NCBI RefSeq assembly: GCF_018122655.1
Contig: NZ_JAGRQC010000001.1
Coordinates: forward strand, 1,262,466 to 1,326,465
DNA from: Stakelama marina
Lineage (GTDB): Bacteria > Pseudomonadota > Alphaproteobacteria > Sphingomonadales > Sphingomonadaceae
Reading direction: 5' to 3'
Length of the DNA: 64,000 nt
Below are positions 44,012 through 53,521 of the stretch, piece after piece. The position numbers and the translations under genes were made by a program. The notes beneath the pieces are model-generated. The model worked only from the letters and a program-made list of their open reading frames with translations. It ran no database searches and was not told the origin of the DNA. Within the stretch, counting starts at the first letter, position 1; each line of letters opens with the position of its first letter.

Positions 44012-46216
44012 GTGAACTACGAGACCCTGCCTTCGCCTGATCGTCCCGCAGCGGTGCGGGATCCGGATATCTATCCGGAAAGCTATGGCGATCATACGGG
44101 TGGCTTCGGGATCGACTTTCACGCGATCTGGCTGATCATCAAGCGCAATCTATGGCTGATCGGCGGGATCGTCGCGGTGGCGGTGGCGATCGGTCTGATC
44201 GTCACGATGCTGATGACACCGCAATATGTGGCGACCGCGAGCGTTCAGATCGACCAGCAGGCAGCGCAGGTGCTCGACAGCAAGCAGGATGTCGAGCCGG
44301 CGGCTTCCTATCAGGACGCCGACCGTTTCCTGCAGACGCAAGTCGACGTTCTCAATAGCCGTGCGATGGCGGTGCGCGTGGCGCAGGCGCTGGGGCTGTT
44401 CAGCGACAGCGACACCTTCTTCAAGCAGATGGAGATGACGCCGCCCATCCCTGACCCGGCGATCAAGCGCGAGACCCAGCTGCGCGACGCGGTGCTGGAG
44501 ACGATCGCGAACAATCTGTCCGTGACATTGCCGCGAAACTCGCGCGTCGCGAGCATCTCCTTCGAGAGCCCGGACTCCAATTTGGCGGCGCGCATCGCCA
44601 ACAGCTATGCTAGCGAATTCATCAAGAACAATCTGCAGCGCAAGTTCGACAGCACCGCCTATGCGAGAAACTTTCTCTCGCAACAGCTGGGCGAGGCGAA
44701 GGCGCGGCTCGAACAGTCCGAGCGCGATCTCAACGCCTATGCCCGCCAGGCGGGACTGATCAAGACCGACCAGACCAACCCTGACGGAACTGTCACGAGC
44801 AAACCGGCATCGGTCACCACTTCCTCACTGGTCCAGCTCAACCAGTCGGCAAACGACGCGACTGCGGCGCGGATCGCGGCCGAGGAGAAATGGCGCACGG
44901 TACAAAGCACGCCGCTGCTCAGCATCCCCGACGTGCTCGCCAACAAGGCAATTCAGGACCTGCTCCAGCAGCGCGCGACGACCAACGCCAATCTCAATGA
45001 CGAGCTTGCCCGGCACCGTGAGGCCTATCCCACGGTGATCCAGCTCAAGGCGCAGCTTGCCGAGATCAACAACCAGATCAACTCGATCGCGACCAGCATC
45101 AAACAGTCGATCAAACAGCAATATGAAGCTGCACGCGATCTCGAAACCTCGCTCAACCGCCAAGTCAACCAGCTCAAGGGCGAGACGCTCACCGAGCAGG
45201 ACCGTTCGGTGCGCTACAATATCCTGGCGCGTGAGGCGGACACCAACCGTACCCTGTACGAAGGGCTGCTCCAGCGCTTCAAGGAAGTAAGCGCGGCCGC
45301 CGGCATTACCGCGAGCAACATCTCGGTGGTCGACGAGGCCAATGCGCCGATCATCCCCTCCTCGCCCAAGCTCGTGCTCAACCTGGCACTCGCGCTTCTT
45401 GCCGGACTCGCGCTTGCCGGCGGCGTGGTGTTCATCCGCGAACAGCTCGACGACGTCATCCGCAGCCCCGAGGATATCGAACGCAAGCTGGGTCTGACGA
45501 CGCTCGGCGTGATCCCGACGTCAGAGGCCGAGGTGCTGATCAAGGATCTCGAAAACCCCCGCTCCTCGGTATCGGAGGCTTACAACTCGCTGCGTACCGC
45601 GCTGCTCTACTCGACCGCCGACGGCCTTCCCCAAGTGCTCCACATCACCAGCAGCGGCCCGGGCGAAGGCAAGTCGACCACCAGCTACGCGCTCGCCACC
45701 AGCCTCGCCAAGCTCGGCAAGCGCGTCGTGCTGGTCGATGTCGACCTGCGCCGCCCAGCCGTCCATCAAACGTTCGGCATACCCGCCGAACCCGGCCTTA
45801 CCGACCTGCTTACCACGGACCGCGACATCACCGGCGTCGTGCGCGAAACCGGTATCGACAATCTCACCATCGTTCCGTCGGGTCCCGTTCCGCCCAGCCC
45901 CACCGAGCTGCTCGGCCACCCCCGCATGCTCGAAACCATGGATCAGCTGAAGCGCCTGTTCGACGTCATCATCCTCGACGGACCGCCCGTTCTCGGCCTC
46001 GCCGATGCACCCCTGCTCGCCTCCATCGCCGGCAACACCATCTTCGTTGCAGAAGCCAATCGCGGCCATCGCGGCGCCGCCAAAACCGCCATCCGCCGCC
46101 TGCAAACCGCGCATGCCCATATCCTCGGCGCCGTTCTCACCAAGTTCGACCCCAAAAAATCCTCGTCCGACTACGGCTATTACGGATACAGCTACTACCG
46201 CTACGGCAATGAATAA
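44012..46216 (+). CDS. Polysaccharide co-polymerase with tyrosine autokinase (Wzc/GumC-CpsD fusion)
   Basis: This inner-membrane protein controls EPS chain length and interacts with the export channel. The N-terminal Wzz domain starts at a membrane helix (LWLIGGIVAVAVAIGLIVTM); a long periplasmic coiled-coil (about 190-430) and a second helix (LVLNLALALLAGLALAGGVV) follow. The cytoplasmic BY-kinase has Walker A SGPGEGKSTTSYALA, Walker A' VLVDVDLRRP and Walker B VIILDGPP, ending in a tyrosine cluster (DYGYYGYSYYRYG), the autophosphorylation site of the family. Start is GTG 44012. It overlaps the next gene by 8 bases. Confidence 0.94.
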   Translation: MNYETLPSPDRPAAVRDPDIYPESYGDHTGGFGIDFHAIWLIIKRNLWLIGGIVAVAVAIGLIVTMLMTPQYVATASVQIDQQAAQVLDSKQDVEPAASYQDADRFLQTQVDVLNSRAMAVRVAQALGLFSDSDTFFKQMEMTPPIPDPAIKRETQLRDAVLETIANNLSVTLPRNSRVASISFESPDSNLAARIANSYASEFIKNNLQRKFDSTAYARNFLSQQLGEAKARLEQSERDLNAYARQAGLIKTDQTNPDGTVTSKPASVTTSSLVQLNQSANDATAARIAAEEKWRTVQSTPLLSIPDVLANKAIQDLLQQRATTNANLNDELARHREAYPTVIQLKAQLAEINNQINSIATSIKQSIKQQYEAARDLETSLNRQVNQLKGETLTEQDRSVRYNILAREADTNRTLYEGLLQRFKEVSAAAGITASNISVVDEANAPIIPSSPKLVLNLALALLAGLALAGGVVFIREQLDDVIRSPEDIERKLGLTTLGVIPTSEAEVLIKDLENPRSSVSEAYNSLRTALLYSTADGLPQVLHITSSGPGEGKSTTSYALATSLAKLGKRVVLVDVDLRRPAVHQTFGIPAEPGLTDLLTTDRDITGVVRETGIDNLTIVPSGPVPPSPTELLGHPRMLETMDQLKRLFDVIILDGPPVLGLADAPLLASIAGNTIFVAEANRGHRGAAKTAIRRLQTAHAHILGAVLTKFDPKKSSSDYGYYGYSYYRYGNE

Positions 46217-47414
46217 CCCCAACAAATCGTCGCTGATACGCCCCATCGCGGCGACCATCGGGGCCCTATTTATCGCTATCCTATCCATGATGAGCGGCAC
46301 CGACCGCATCATCGCAGAAAACGGTCTCGCCAAGGCACCCTTTTTGGGCGGCAAGGCGGCCGGAGCCTACTCGACCGCACTAAGCAGAGCAGGAGACCGA
46401 ACCGGCGCCATCGTCGCAGCGGAGCAATTCGTGCGCACCGACCCAATCGATCCGGCAGCAACCGCGATTTTGGGTTCCACCTTGCTCACCGACGGTCAGG
46501 ACGAAGCTGCGCAGCGCGCGTTCCGGGTGGCTGGGCAGTTAGGTTGGCGCCAGGTGTCGGTGCAGCTCTACTGGCTGGCTACAGCCCTTGCCCTGAACGA
46601 CACGAACATCGCGCAGCAGAGGCTGGACGCGCTGATGCGACTGGACGTCAACAATGAGCAGGTCAATTCCGCGCTACAGCAGCTCGAAGCCACCCCCGAG
46701 GGGCGCCGCGCACTGGCCGGACTGCTCGTACAGGATCCGCCTTGGATGCCCCGCTTCCTCGCCGACGCCGGACATCTGAAACCCGATGAACTCGTCACGC
46801 GCGAGAGGACCATCGCGCTTGCACGCAAGCAGGGTGCCGATCTTGATTGCGGGAGTCTTTCGCGCGGCGTTTTCTATCTGATCTCGCGAAAATATATCAA
46901 GGAAGCCAAGCAGCTCTGGCAGAGCGGCTGCGGAAGCGATTCTTCGAAATTCATTAACGACGGCGACTTCGAACAATCGACGCCGGAAGAGAAAAACCCG
47001 TTTACATGGAACTTCCCCAAGGAAGCGGGTATCGAGGCGAGCGTCGAACCCGCGCCACGTCCGCTTTCGGGACATGCTCTCAAGATCAAATCGACACTGT
47101 CGGTGCGAAAGGTCGGGGCCTATCAAATCCTCTATTTGTCACCTGGCGGCTATCGTCTTTCCTGGCAGAGCTGGAGCCAAGGCCGAGCGCCTGATTTCAG
47201 TATTATACCCCAGGTCATCTGCAATCAATCGCGGCGCGAAGCGACCGATCCAGCAACGACCATTTCGAACGATGACCTGACAAGTAGCCTGATCTTCCAT
47301 GTGCCGAATGCTGACTGCGCAATACAGACGTTCTCAATCGTCAAGCAGGCGGCTGGATTTGGACAAAATGATACGGGGTGGGTCGACAAAATTGCCATCA
47401 CACCAGCACCATAA
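46209..47414 (+). CDS. EPS-operon TPR-like protein with C-terminal beta domain
   Basis: The 401-residue product has an N-terminal membrane anchor (IAATIGALFIAILSM), helical repeat-like pairs (AAEQFVRTDPIDPAATAILG and so on) resembling TPRs, and a C-terminal part with a carbohydrate-binding-like beta-sandwich pattern (GHALKIKSTLSV, YQILYLSPGGYRLSWQSW). Such proteins lie between the Wzc- and Wzy-like genes in several sphingomonad clusters, but I know no tested role. It may organise the envelope-spanning export complex. Its ATG overlaps the Wzc-like stop. Confidence 0.7.
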   Translation: MNNPNKSSLIRPIAATIGALFIAILSMMSGTDRIIAENGLAKAPFLGGKAAGAYSTALSRAGDRTGAIVAAEQFVRTDPIDPAATAILGSTLLTDGQDEAAQRAFRVAGQLGWRQVSVQLYWLATALALNDTNIAQQRLDALMRLDVNNEQVNSALQQLEATPEGRRALAGLLVQDPPWMPRFLADAGHLKPDELVTRERTIALARKQGADLDCGSLSRGVFYLISRKYIKEAKQLWQSGCGSDSSKFINDGDFEQSTPEEKNPFTWNFPKEAGIEASVEPAPRPLSGHALKIKSTLSVRKVGAYQILYLSPGGYRLSWQSWSQGRAPDFSIIPQVICNQSRREATDPATTISNDDLTSSLIFHVPNADCAIQTFSIVKQAAGFGQNDTGWVDKIAITPAP

Positions 47415-47439
47415 ATCGCGGCCAAGGCACCGGGGTCCT

Positions 47440-48807
47440 GTGCATCGGCCGCCGGCAATCTTCATCTGGTCAGAATGGCGCACTCTGATCGCCGCTGCCC
47501 TGCTAGTCGTTGCGATTCTGTTCGGTGGCGGCGGAACACCCGCGCCCGGCAGCGAATTAGTGGTGGAACTTGCCGCAATTGCCGCGGCAATTGCCTGGTT
47601 CTGGCTGGCCTATCTGCGCGGAGAAGCGATCGCACCCGTGCGCGATGGCAGTTGGCTGGTTGCGCTATTCGCGCTTATCGCAATTCCCCTAATGCAACTC
47701 CTCCCGCTGCCGCCCTCTCTGTGGCATGCCTTGCCGGGACGCGGCACGGAAGTCGAGGCGCTTGGCCTTGTGGGACGCGCGAATACATGGATGCCGATTT
47801 CGGTATCTCCGACACGCACATTCGCCTCGCTTCTGTCGCTGGTTCCCCCAATCGTCCTTGCGATCATGGTGGCCTCCCTGTCGCGCGGTCAGCGAACAAT
47901 ATTGATAATATGCCTGGGCGCGCTAGGCATTTTGTCAGCGTTGATCGGCACCGTTCAACTCGCAAGCGGGAACGCCAACTGGCTTCGTTTTTATTCCGAC
48001 ACTCACTACGGCTTCTCGACTGGCTTTCAAGCTAATCGCAACGCCCAGGCGGACATTTTGTTAATCTCTGCTACGGCCATGATCGTCGCCTTCTGGCAGG
48101 CCGGACCCTCACAAAACAACCGGTTACTGCGGGCCATCATGCTGGCGGGTGCAGCGCTTCTGCTGCTTTCTATCATTTTTACCGGGTCGCGGACAGGCCT
48201 AGCGCTGATCCTTATTCCGCTAGTCGTGGCTATCATGACATTGGTGCCGAAGAAGGCACTGCTCGGGCGCAAGGGGTTGCTAATGATCGGCGCTGGACTG
48301 ATGGTAATCGGCGGTTCGGCATATGCGCTACATGGAAACAACCGGGTCAACAAAACGCTGCAACGGTTCGACGATTTAGAGGATGCGCGCCCGAAAATCT
48401 GGGAAGATTCATTGTACACCGTTTCCCAGACTTGGCCCATTGGAACCGGGGTTGGAACGTTCCAAAGTATCTTCCCGTCCGAAGAGCGCCTCGAATATGT
48501 TCGCCCCAACTTCGCCAACCGCGCGCATAACGATTATCTTGAGTTCGTTATCGAATCAGGCGCTGTCGGCATCCTTTATTTGCTGGCGGTCCTCGTTATC
48601 GCCGGAATCCGAATAATTAAACTTAACCGGAAAATCGGACACGAAGGATTTTATCAAGCGGCTTTCGTAACGGGCAGCTTTCTCATATTATTTTTTCATT
48701 CGATCGTAGACTATCCGCTGCGCTCAATGTCGCTCGCTTGCATTGCGGCTCTTTGTGCGGGGCTGCTTTCGGGTTCGACTGTTGATGACGTTGAGTCTGA
48801 ACCGTAA
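47440..48807 (+). CDS. O-antigen ligase/Wzy-like polymerase
   Basis: It has about twelve hydrophobic helices (LIAAALLVVAILFGGGG onwards) and the large periplasmic loop typical of the Wzy_C/O-antigen-ligase family (SLYTVSQTWPIGTGVGTFQS, FANRAHNDYLEFVIESG). It would polymerise repeat units in the periplasm. The open frame extends upstream; GTG 47440, 25 bases after the previous stop, is preferred over ATG 47368, which lies within the preceding gene. The stop is immediately followed by an IS relic. Confidence 0.88.
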   Translation: MHRPPAIFIWSEWRTLIAAALLVVAILFGGGGTPAPGSELVVELAAIAAAIAWFWLAYLRGEAIAPVRDGSWLVALFALIAIPLMQLLPLPPSLWHALPGRGTEVEALGLVGRANTWMPISVSPTRTFASLLSLVPPIVLAIMVASLSRGQRTILIICLGALGILSALIGTVQLASGNANWLRFYSDTHYGFSTGFQANRNAQADILLISATAMIVAFWQAGPSQNNRLLRAIMLAGAALLLLSIIFTGSRTGLALILIPLVVAIMTLVPKKALLGRKGLLMIGAGLMVIGGSAYALHGNNRVNKTLQRFDDLEDARPKIWEDSLYTVSQTWPIGTGVGTFQSIFPSEERLEYVRPNFANRAHNDYLEFVIESGAVGILYLLAVLVIAGIRIIKLNRKIGHEGFYQAAFVTGSFLILFFHSIVDYPLRSMSLACIAALCAGLLSGSTVDDVESEP

Positions 48808-48810
48808 CCA

Positions 48811-48928
48811 GCGGAATGCCTGAACCAGCATTGGTTCATGAGCCTCGATGACGCGGTTCGAAAATGCGAGGCTTGGCCTAGAGACTACAACGAAGTACAA
48901 CCACACAGCGTTATCGGGAATAAACCGT
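48811..48928 (+). pseudogene. IS3-family orfB relic (C-terminal part)
   Basis: Directly after the Wzy-like gene the frame reads AECLNQHWFMSLDDAVRKCE and AWPRDYNEVQPHSVIGNKP. This corresponds to the end of an IS3-family (IS407-like) integrase, comparable in sense and spacing with the complete copy at 62785-62905 but clearly diverged. The catalytic Asp residues are absent, so it is a dead fragment. Confidence 0.75.
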
Positions 48929-49324
48929 GCATATCGCTGTAAACCGCCCCGAGATTGCCGGAGGCCCAACTCCTGAGAGGAAGGGTCAAGGAGCAAGACG
49001 ACGAACAAGTTCTCACCTGAGGTTCGCGAGCGAGCAGTCCACTGGTGCTGGACATGGTCTGAGCCCGAAGTTTCTACCAGCTACGATTAGAGCCGAGCGG
49101 TTGTTTGCACTGCTACCCAACATTGGACCAAGCCGGTCTGGAGTTTTCCGCCTTTCCCAGGTCCGGTGGGCTGGTCTCACCGGCTGAGGGTGCCAGCTGG
49201 GGGTCACGTCAGCTACACTCGGCTATTGTCGTTGTGCGATGCGGCACGAATGCGCTAGGCGAGGGGATCAATTCGACGTAGGAACCGGCTAACTTGGGAT
49301 AGAGTCAAAATTGGGATTTGTAGC
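48929..49324. other. IS-relic mosaic between the Wzy-like gene and gmd
   Basis: No intact gene is found in these ~400 bases. A start of another IS3-family orfA is visible in frame at 48998-49042 (NKFSPEVRERAV, preceded by a GGTCAAGGAG site, with ACG where an ATG would be expected). Bases 49085-49197 are an inverted copy of the end of the IS at 62 kb. GGGGTCACGTCA at 49200-49211 resembles a terminal repeat of an IS3-family element. The remaining ~110 bases before gmd may hold its promoter. Confidence 0.6.
49085..49197 (-). repeat. Inverted copy of an IS3-family 3' end (113 bp)
   Basis: The reverse complement of this stretch matches 62916-63029 with about four differences over 113 bases. The shared part covers the last codons of orfB, the terminal inverted repeat (TGGACCAAGCCGGTCTGGAG on the plus strand) and about 40 bases beyond the IS end. 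The pair lies at both sides of the gmd-sulfotransferase block in opposite orientation. Confidence 0.85.
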
Positions 49325-50389
49325 ATGACTGGAAAGACCGCTCTCGTGACAGGAGTGACCGGCCAGGACGGGGCCTATCTAGCGCAGTTACTGCTGGAAA
49401 AAGGCTATGTCGTCCACGGCGTCAAGCGCCGCTCCTCCTCATTCAACACGGGCCGGATCGAGGATATCTATCAGGACCCGCACGTCGATGGACCGCGTTT
49501 CCATCTCCATTACGGGGACATGACTGACAGCACCAACCTGATCCGGATCATTCAGGAAACCCGCCCCGACGAGATCTATAACCTCGCCGCCCAGAGCCAC
49601 GTTCAGGTCAGCTTCGAGACTCCGGAATATACCGCCAACGCCGACGGCATCGGCACGCTGCGCATGCTTGAGGCGATCCGCATCCTCGGTATGGAGAAGT
49701 GGACGCGCTTCTACCAGGCTTCGACGTCAGAGTTATATGGCTTGGTTCAAGAGGTCCCTCAGCGCGAAACCACCCCGTTCTACCCGCGATCGCCCTATGC
49801 CGCCGCGAAACTCTACGCCTACTGGATCGTTGTCAATTATCGCGAAGCCTATGGGATGCACGCGTCGAACGGCATCTTGTTCAATCACGAGAGTCCGCTT
49901 CGCGGTGAAACCTTTGTCACGCGGAAGATCACCCGAGCCGTTGCCGCGATCAAACTCGGGCGACAGGAAAAGCTTTATCTCGGGAATCTCGACGCGCAGC
50001 GCGACTGGGGCCATGCACGCGAGTATGTGGAAGGCATGTGGCGCATGCTCCAGCAAGACATTGCCGACGACTATGTGCTGGCGACCGGTATAACGACGCG
50101 CGTTCGCACCTTCGTCGAATGGGCTTTCAAGGAAACGGGAATCGAGATTGCATGGAAGGGCAAAGGCGTAGACGAAAAGGGATATTGCGTGGAAACCGGC
50201 AAGTGTCTGGTCGAGGTCGATCCTCGCTACTTCCGCCCGACCGAAGTCGATCTGTTGATCGGCGACCCCACCAAGGCTCGCGAGAAGCTTGGCTGGACCT
50301 ACCAGACGACCCCACAAGCCCTAGCCGCCGAAATGGTTCGAGCTGACCTCGAAGTCATGCTCGAAGCACCGATCGCTAAGGACGCATGA
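49325..50389 (+). CDS. gmd: GDP-mannose 4,6-dehydratase
   Basis: Gmd converts GDP-D-mannose to GDP-4-keto-6-deoxy-D-mannose, the first step to GDP-L-fucose. It has the Rossmann motif [37 protein letters not shown], the catalytic YxxxK in [10 protein letters not shown], and [16 protein letters not shown]. Length 354. It is coupled to fcl (ATGATG overlap). Confidence 0.97.
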   Translation: MTGKTALVTGVTGQDGAYLAQLLLEKGYVVHGVKRRSSSFNTGRIEDIYQDPHVDGPRFHLHYGDMTDSTNLIRIIQETRPDEIYNLAAQSHVQVSFETPEYTANADGIGTLRMLEAIRILGMEKWTRFYQASTSELYGLVQEVPQRETTPFYPRSPYAAAKLYAYWIVVNYREAYGMHASNGILFNHESPLRGETFVTRKITRAVAAIKLGRQEKLYLGNLDAQRDWGHAREYVEGMWRMLQQDIADDYVLATGITTRVRTFVEWAFKETGIEIAWKGKGVDEKGYCVETGKCLVEVDPRYFRPTEVDLLIGDPTKAREKLGWTYQTTPQALAAEMVRADLEVMLEAPIAKDA

Positions 50390-51321
50390 TGTACGCCTTG
50401 GAAGGAAAGCGTGTATTCGTCGCTGGCCATCGGGGGATGGTCGGCAGTGCGATCGTCCGGCGCCTCGGCTGCGAAAATTGCAATATTCTTATGGCCTCGC
50501 GAGACGAACTCGATCTGATGGATCAAGCTGCCGTCCGCCAGTGGTTCGATGCCAATCGGCCCAATGCAGTGTTTCTTGCTGCGGCCAAGGTCGGAGGTAT
50601 CCAGGCTAACAATAACTATCCGGTTGATTTCCTTTACAACAATTTGGCCATCCAGACCAACGTGCTGGATGCGGCGCACCGAACCAACGTGGAAAAGCTT
50701 CTCTTTCTCGGGTCATCCTGCATTTACCCGAAGCTGGCGCCGCAGCCGATCCCGGAAGAGGCACTGCTCACTGGGCCTCTGGAACCGACGAATGAATGGT
50801 ATGCGATCGCGAAAATTGCCGGGATCAAGCTGGCACAGGCTTATCGAACGCAGTTCGGTGACGATTACATCTCGGCAATGCCCACCAACCTTTACGGCCC
50901 AGGTGACAATTACGATCTTTCCAACAGCCATGTCCTACCTGCCCTGATAAGAAAAGCGCACGATGCCAAGCAATCCGGCGCCGACGCCATCACCATATGG
51001 GGCAGCGGCACGCCGATGCGTGAATTTCTTCATGTGGATGACATGGCGGATGCGTGCGTCTTTCTTATGAAAAGTTACTCCGGTGATACGCACGTCAATG
51101 TCGGCTACGGTTCCGACATCACGATCCATGATGTTGCACGATTGGTTTGTGAGGTCATCGGTTTCGAGGGCGACATCTTGCTTGATCCAAGCAGACCCGA
51201 CGGCACGCCCCGTAAGCTCATGAATTCTGACAAATTGCGCGCGATGGGATGGCTTCCCAAGATCGGCCTAAGCGAGGGCATTGCCGATGCATATCGGGCA
51301 TTTCAGCAGGCCAATTGCTGA
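50386..51321 (+). CDS. fcl: GDP-L-fucose synthase
   Basis: This epimerase-reductase completes GDP-L-fucose synthesis. Blocks: [69 protein letters not shown] with YxxxK, and [19 protein letters not shown]. It is adjacent to gmd and coupled to the following glycosyltransferase gene. Confidence 0.96.
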   Translation: MMYALEGKRVFVAGHRGMVGSAIVRRLGCENCNILMASRDELDLMDQAAVRQWFDANRPNAVFLAAAKVGGIQANNNYPVDFLYNNLAIQTNVLDAAHRTNVEKLLFLGSSCIYPKLAPQPIPEEALLTGPLEPTNEWYAIAKIAGIKLAQAYRTQFGDDYISAMPTNLYGPGDNYDLSNSHVLPALIRKAHDAKQSGADAITIWGSGTPMREFLHVDDMADACVFLMKSYSGDTHVNVGYGSDITIHDVARLVCEVIGFEGDILLDPSRPDGTPRKLMNSDKLRAMGWLPKIGLSEGIADAYRAFQQANC

Positions 51322-52583
51322 TGCGGATCCTGATAATTAGCTTGAACTACGCCCCCGAACCGACCGGAATCGGATTGTACAGTGGCGAACTTGCGCAATC
51401 CCTTGCCGAGATGGGCCATGATGTGTCGGTGATCGCGGCAAATCCACATTATCCCTACTGGAAGCTGTTCGGCGGCTATGGCCGCTACGGCTGGACCAGC
51501 GCGAGCGAATCCGGCGTTCGTGTAACGCGCTGCCCGATCTACATTCCGAAATCCGCCAGTGGCGGCAAGCGTATCCTCCATTATTTCAGCTTTCTCGTTA
51601 ACGCGCTGATTCCGACGCTATGGAGAACGATCACCGACCCGCCGGACGTAGTTTTCTGTGTCGCGCCTTCACTGATTTCGGCGCCCTTGGCTTTGCTGGC
51701 GGCTCGCCTGTCGGGCGCGACGTCATGGCTACATGTTCAAGACTTCGAGGTCGAAGCTGGCTTTGCGACGAAACACATGTCCGAAAGCGGTAAAATCGCA
51801 AAGCTTGCTCGACTATTCGAAGCACAGATGATTGGCGCTTTCGACCGGGCAAGCAGTATTTCTAGAGAAATGTGCGCCAAGCTGGTCGAAAAGGGCCGGG
51901 CCGCTGACGGCGTATATGAACTTCGGAATTGGGCGGATATTTCGCGAATACATCCGCAGTCAAGCTCGGGGTTTCGAGAGCGCTGGGGCATCGCGACGGA
52001 ACATGTCGCGCTTTACTCTGGCAGCATCGGCAGAAAGCAGGGCATCGATCTCATCGTGGACGTCGCTCGTAAAATGCGCGATCGGAACGATCTGACCTTC
52101 GTCATTTGCGGAAATGGGCCCACGCGTGGGCCAATGGAGGCAGCCGCCCAAGGGATGGACAATATCCAGTTCCACGACTTGCAGCCGATCGAGGACCTCA
52201 ACGAGCTGCTCAATCTTGCGACGATCCACCTGTTGCCTCAAAGGGCCGATGCGGCTGACCTAGTTCTACCTTCAAAAATGGCAAATATGCTTGCATCAGG
52301 TCGACCGATCGTGGCGGGCGTCACAACCGGCCACGGGCTCGCAAGAGAAGTCGAAGGTGCAGGGCTGGTTTGCACGCCGGAAAATGCTGATGCAATGGTC
52401 GATGCGATAGAGCGACTGATCGATAACCCATCAAGCTATCGTCGCTACGCCGACGAGGCCGCTGATCGCGCGCGCAAACGCTGGAGCCGCGCCGAAATCA
52501 TCGGTCGCTTCGCTCATGTTCTCGGTGATCTGATCGCCGCCAAGGACACGAGTCGGCTCAAGAACCATGGCCAAAGAGCCTAG
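51321..52583 (+). CDS. WcaI-like glycosyltransferase (GT4 family)
   Basis: The start [20 protein letters not shown] and NPHYPYWKLFGGY are characteristic of WcaI-type fucosyl/colanic-acid transferases. The GT-B fold C-terminal part has YSGSIGRKQGIDLIVDVA and LVLPSKMANMLASGRPIVA. It shares one base with the fcl stop (TGATG), which fits a role in transferring fucose from the GDP-fucose made by gmd and fcl. The acceptor is unknown. Confidence 0.88.
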   Translation: MRILIISLNYAPEPTGIGLYSGELAQSLAEMGHDVSVIAANPHYPYWKLFGGYGRYGWTSASESGVRVTRCPIYIPKSASGGKRILHYFSFLVNALIPTLWRTITDPPDVVFCVAPSLISAPLALLAARLSGATSWLHVQDFEVEAGFATKHMSESGKIAKLARLFEAQMIGAFDRASSISREMCAKLVEKGRAADGVYELRNWADISRIHPQSSSGFRERWGIATEHVALYSGSIGRKQGIDLIVDVARKMRDRNDLTFVICGNGPTRGPMEAAAQGMDNIQFHDLQPIEDLNELLNLATIHLLPQRADAADLVLPSKMANMLASGRPIVAGVTTGHGLAREVEGAGLVCTPENADAMVDAIERLIDNPSSYRRYADEAADRARKRWSRAEIIGRFAHVLGDLIAAKDTSRLKNHGQRA

Positions 52584-52664
52584 CGCATGGTTTGACCGAT
52601 TGGATAATCCCATCGGGCGAGTGCGCATGATAAGCGCCTGATGAACTAAAGAAGGGTCTGCAAA

Positions 52665-53399
52665 TTGAATAGGGTTCTTGCTCCTATCTACCCTGAAGTC
52701 GGAGCCGGGGGCTTCACGAAATTTGACGGCACCGTCGAGTTCTATGCCCGGATCAATGCCTTGCTCGAGCCGGGCATGGAGGTGGTCGACCTGGGCGCCG
52801 GTCGCGGATGCCAGTTCGAGGACGAGGTCAGATATCGTCGAGACCTGATCACGATCCAGGGTAAAGTCGAAAAGGTGATTGGACTGGACGTCGATCCAGC
52901 TGTCATGAAAAATCAGCATGTCGACGAGCGATTGACTTATGACGGCGGCAAAATGCCGTTGGCCGACGGTTCGGCCGACCTGATCTTTTGCGACTGGGTT
53001 CTTGAGCACATTGAGAATCCAGGGGTCTTTTCCTCGGAAATCGGTCGAGTATTGAAATCCGGGGGCTGGTTCTGCGCCCGTACGCCGGCCAAGCACTCGT
53101 TAATCGCCACGGCGAGCCGAGTCGTACCCAATCGACAACACTCCAGCACACTCGAGAAAATACAAGACGGGAGCCGTAAAGCTGAAGATGTCTTTCCCGC
53201 CTTTTATCGTCTAAATACGATCGGTGCGGTCAGGGCGCATTTTCCTGCTAAGAAGTGGGAAAACTACAGCTACACCTACTCGTCTGAGCCATCGTATCAT
53301 TTTGGAAAGACTTATGTAGCCCGACTGATTGCTGCGGTTCAGTATCTGAAGTCACCCTTCGGCGGAGAGAGCCTGCTGGTATTCGTTCGCAAGCTTTGA
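52665..53399 (+). CDS. Class I SAM-dependent methyltransferase
   Basis: The SAM-binding motif VVDLGAGRGCQFEDEV and the post motifs IGLDVDPAVMKNQH, DGSADLIFCDWVLEHIENP and GRVLKSGGWFCARTP place it in the Methyltransf_11 group. The start is TTG 52665 with GAAGGG upstream. In this context it may O-methylate a sugar of the EPS, but the acceptor is not known. Confidence 0.82.
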   Translation: MNRVLAPIYPEVGAGGFTKFDGTVEFYARINALLEPGMEVVDLGAGRGCQFEDEVRYRRDLITIQGKVEKVIGLDVDPAVMKNQHVDERLTYDGGKMPLADGSADLIFCDWVLEHIENPGVFSSEIGRVLKSGGWFCARTPAKHSLIATASRVVPNRQHSSTLEKIQDGSRKAEDVFPAFYRLNTIGAVRAHFPAKKWENYSYTYSSEPSYHFGKTYVARLIAAVQYLKSPFGGESLLVFVRKL

Positions 53400-53521
53400 G
53401 ACATGTCGAGTGTGTATTTTAGCAGGTGAAATCATCGCCTCAGAGCGCAAAGCGCAGCCAATTCGGCTTTCAAACGTTATCTGCGTCGGACAACATCAAA
53501 TATCGTTTGGCTTGGACTGAT

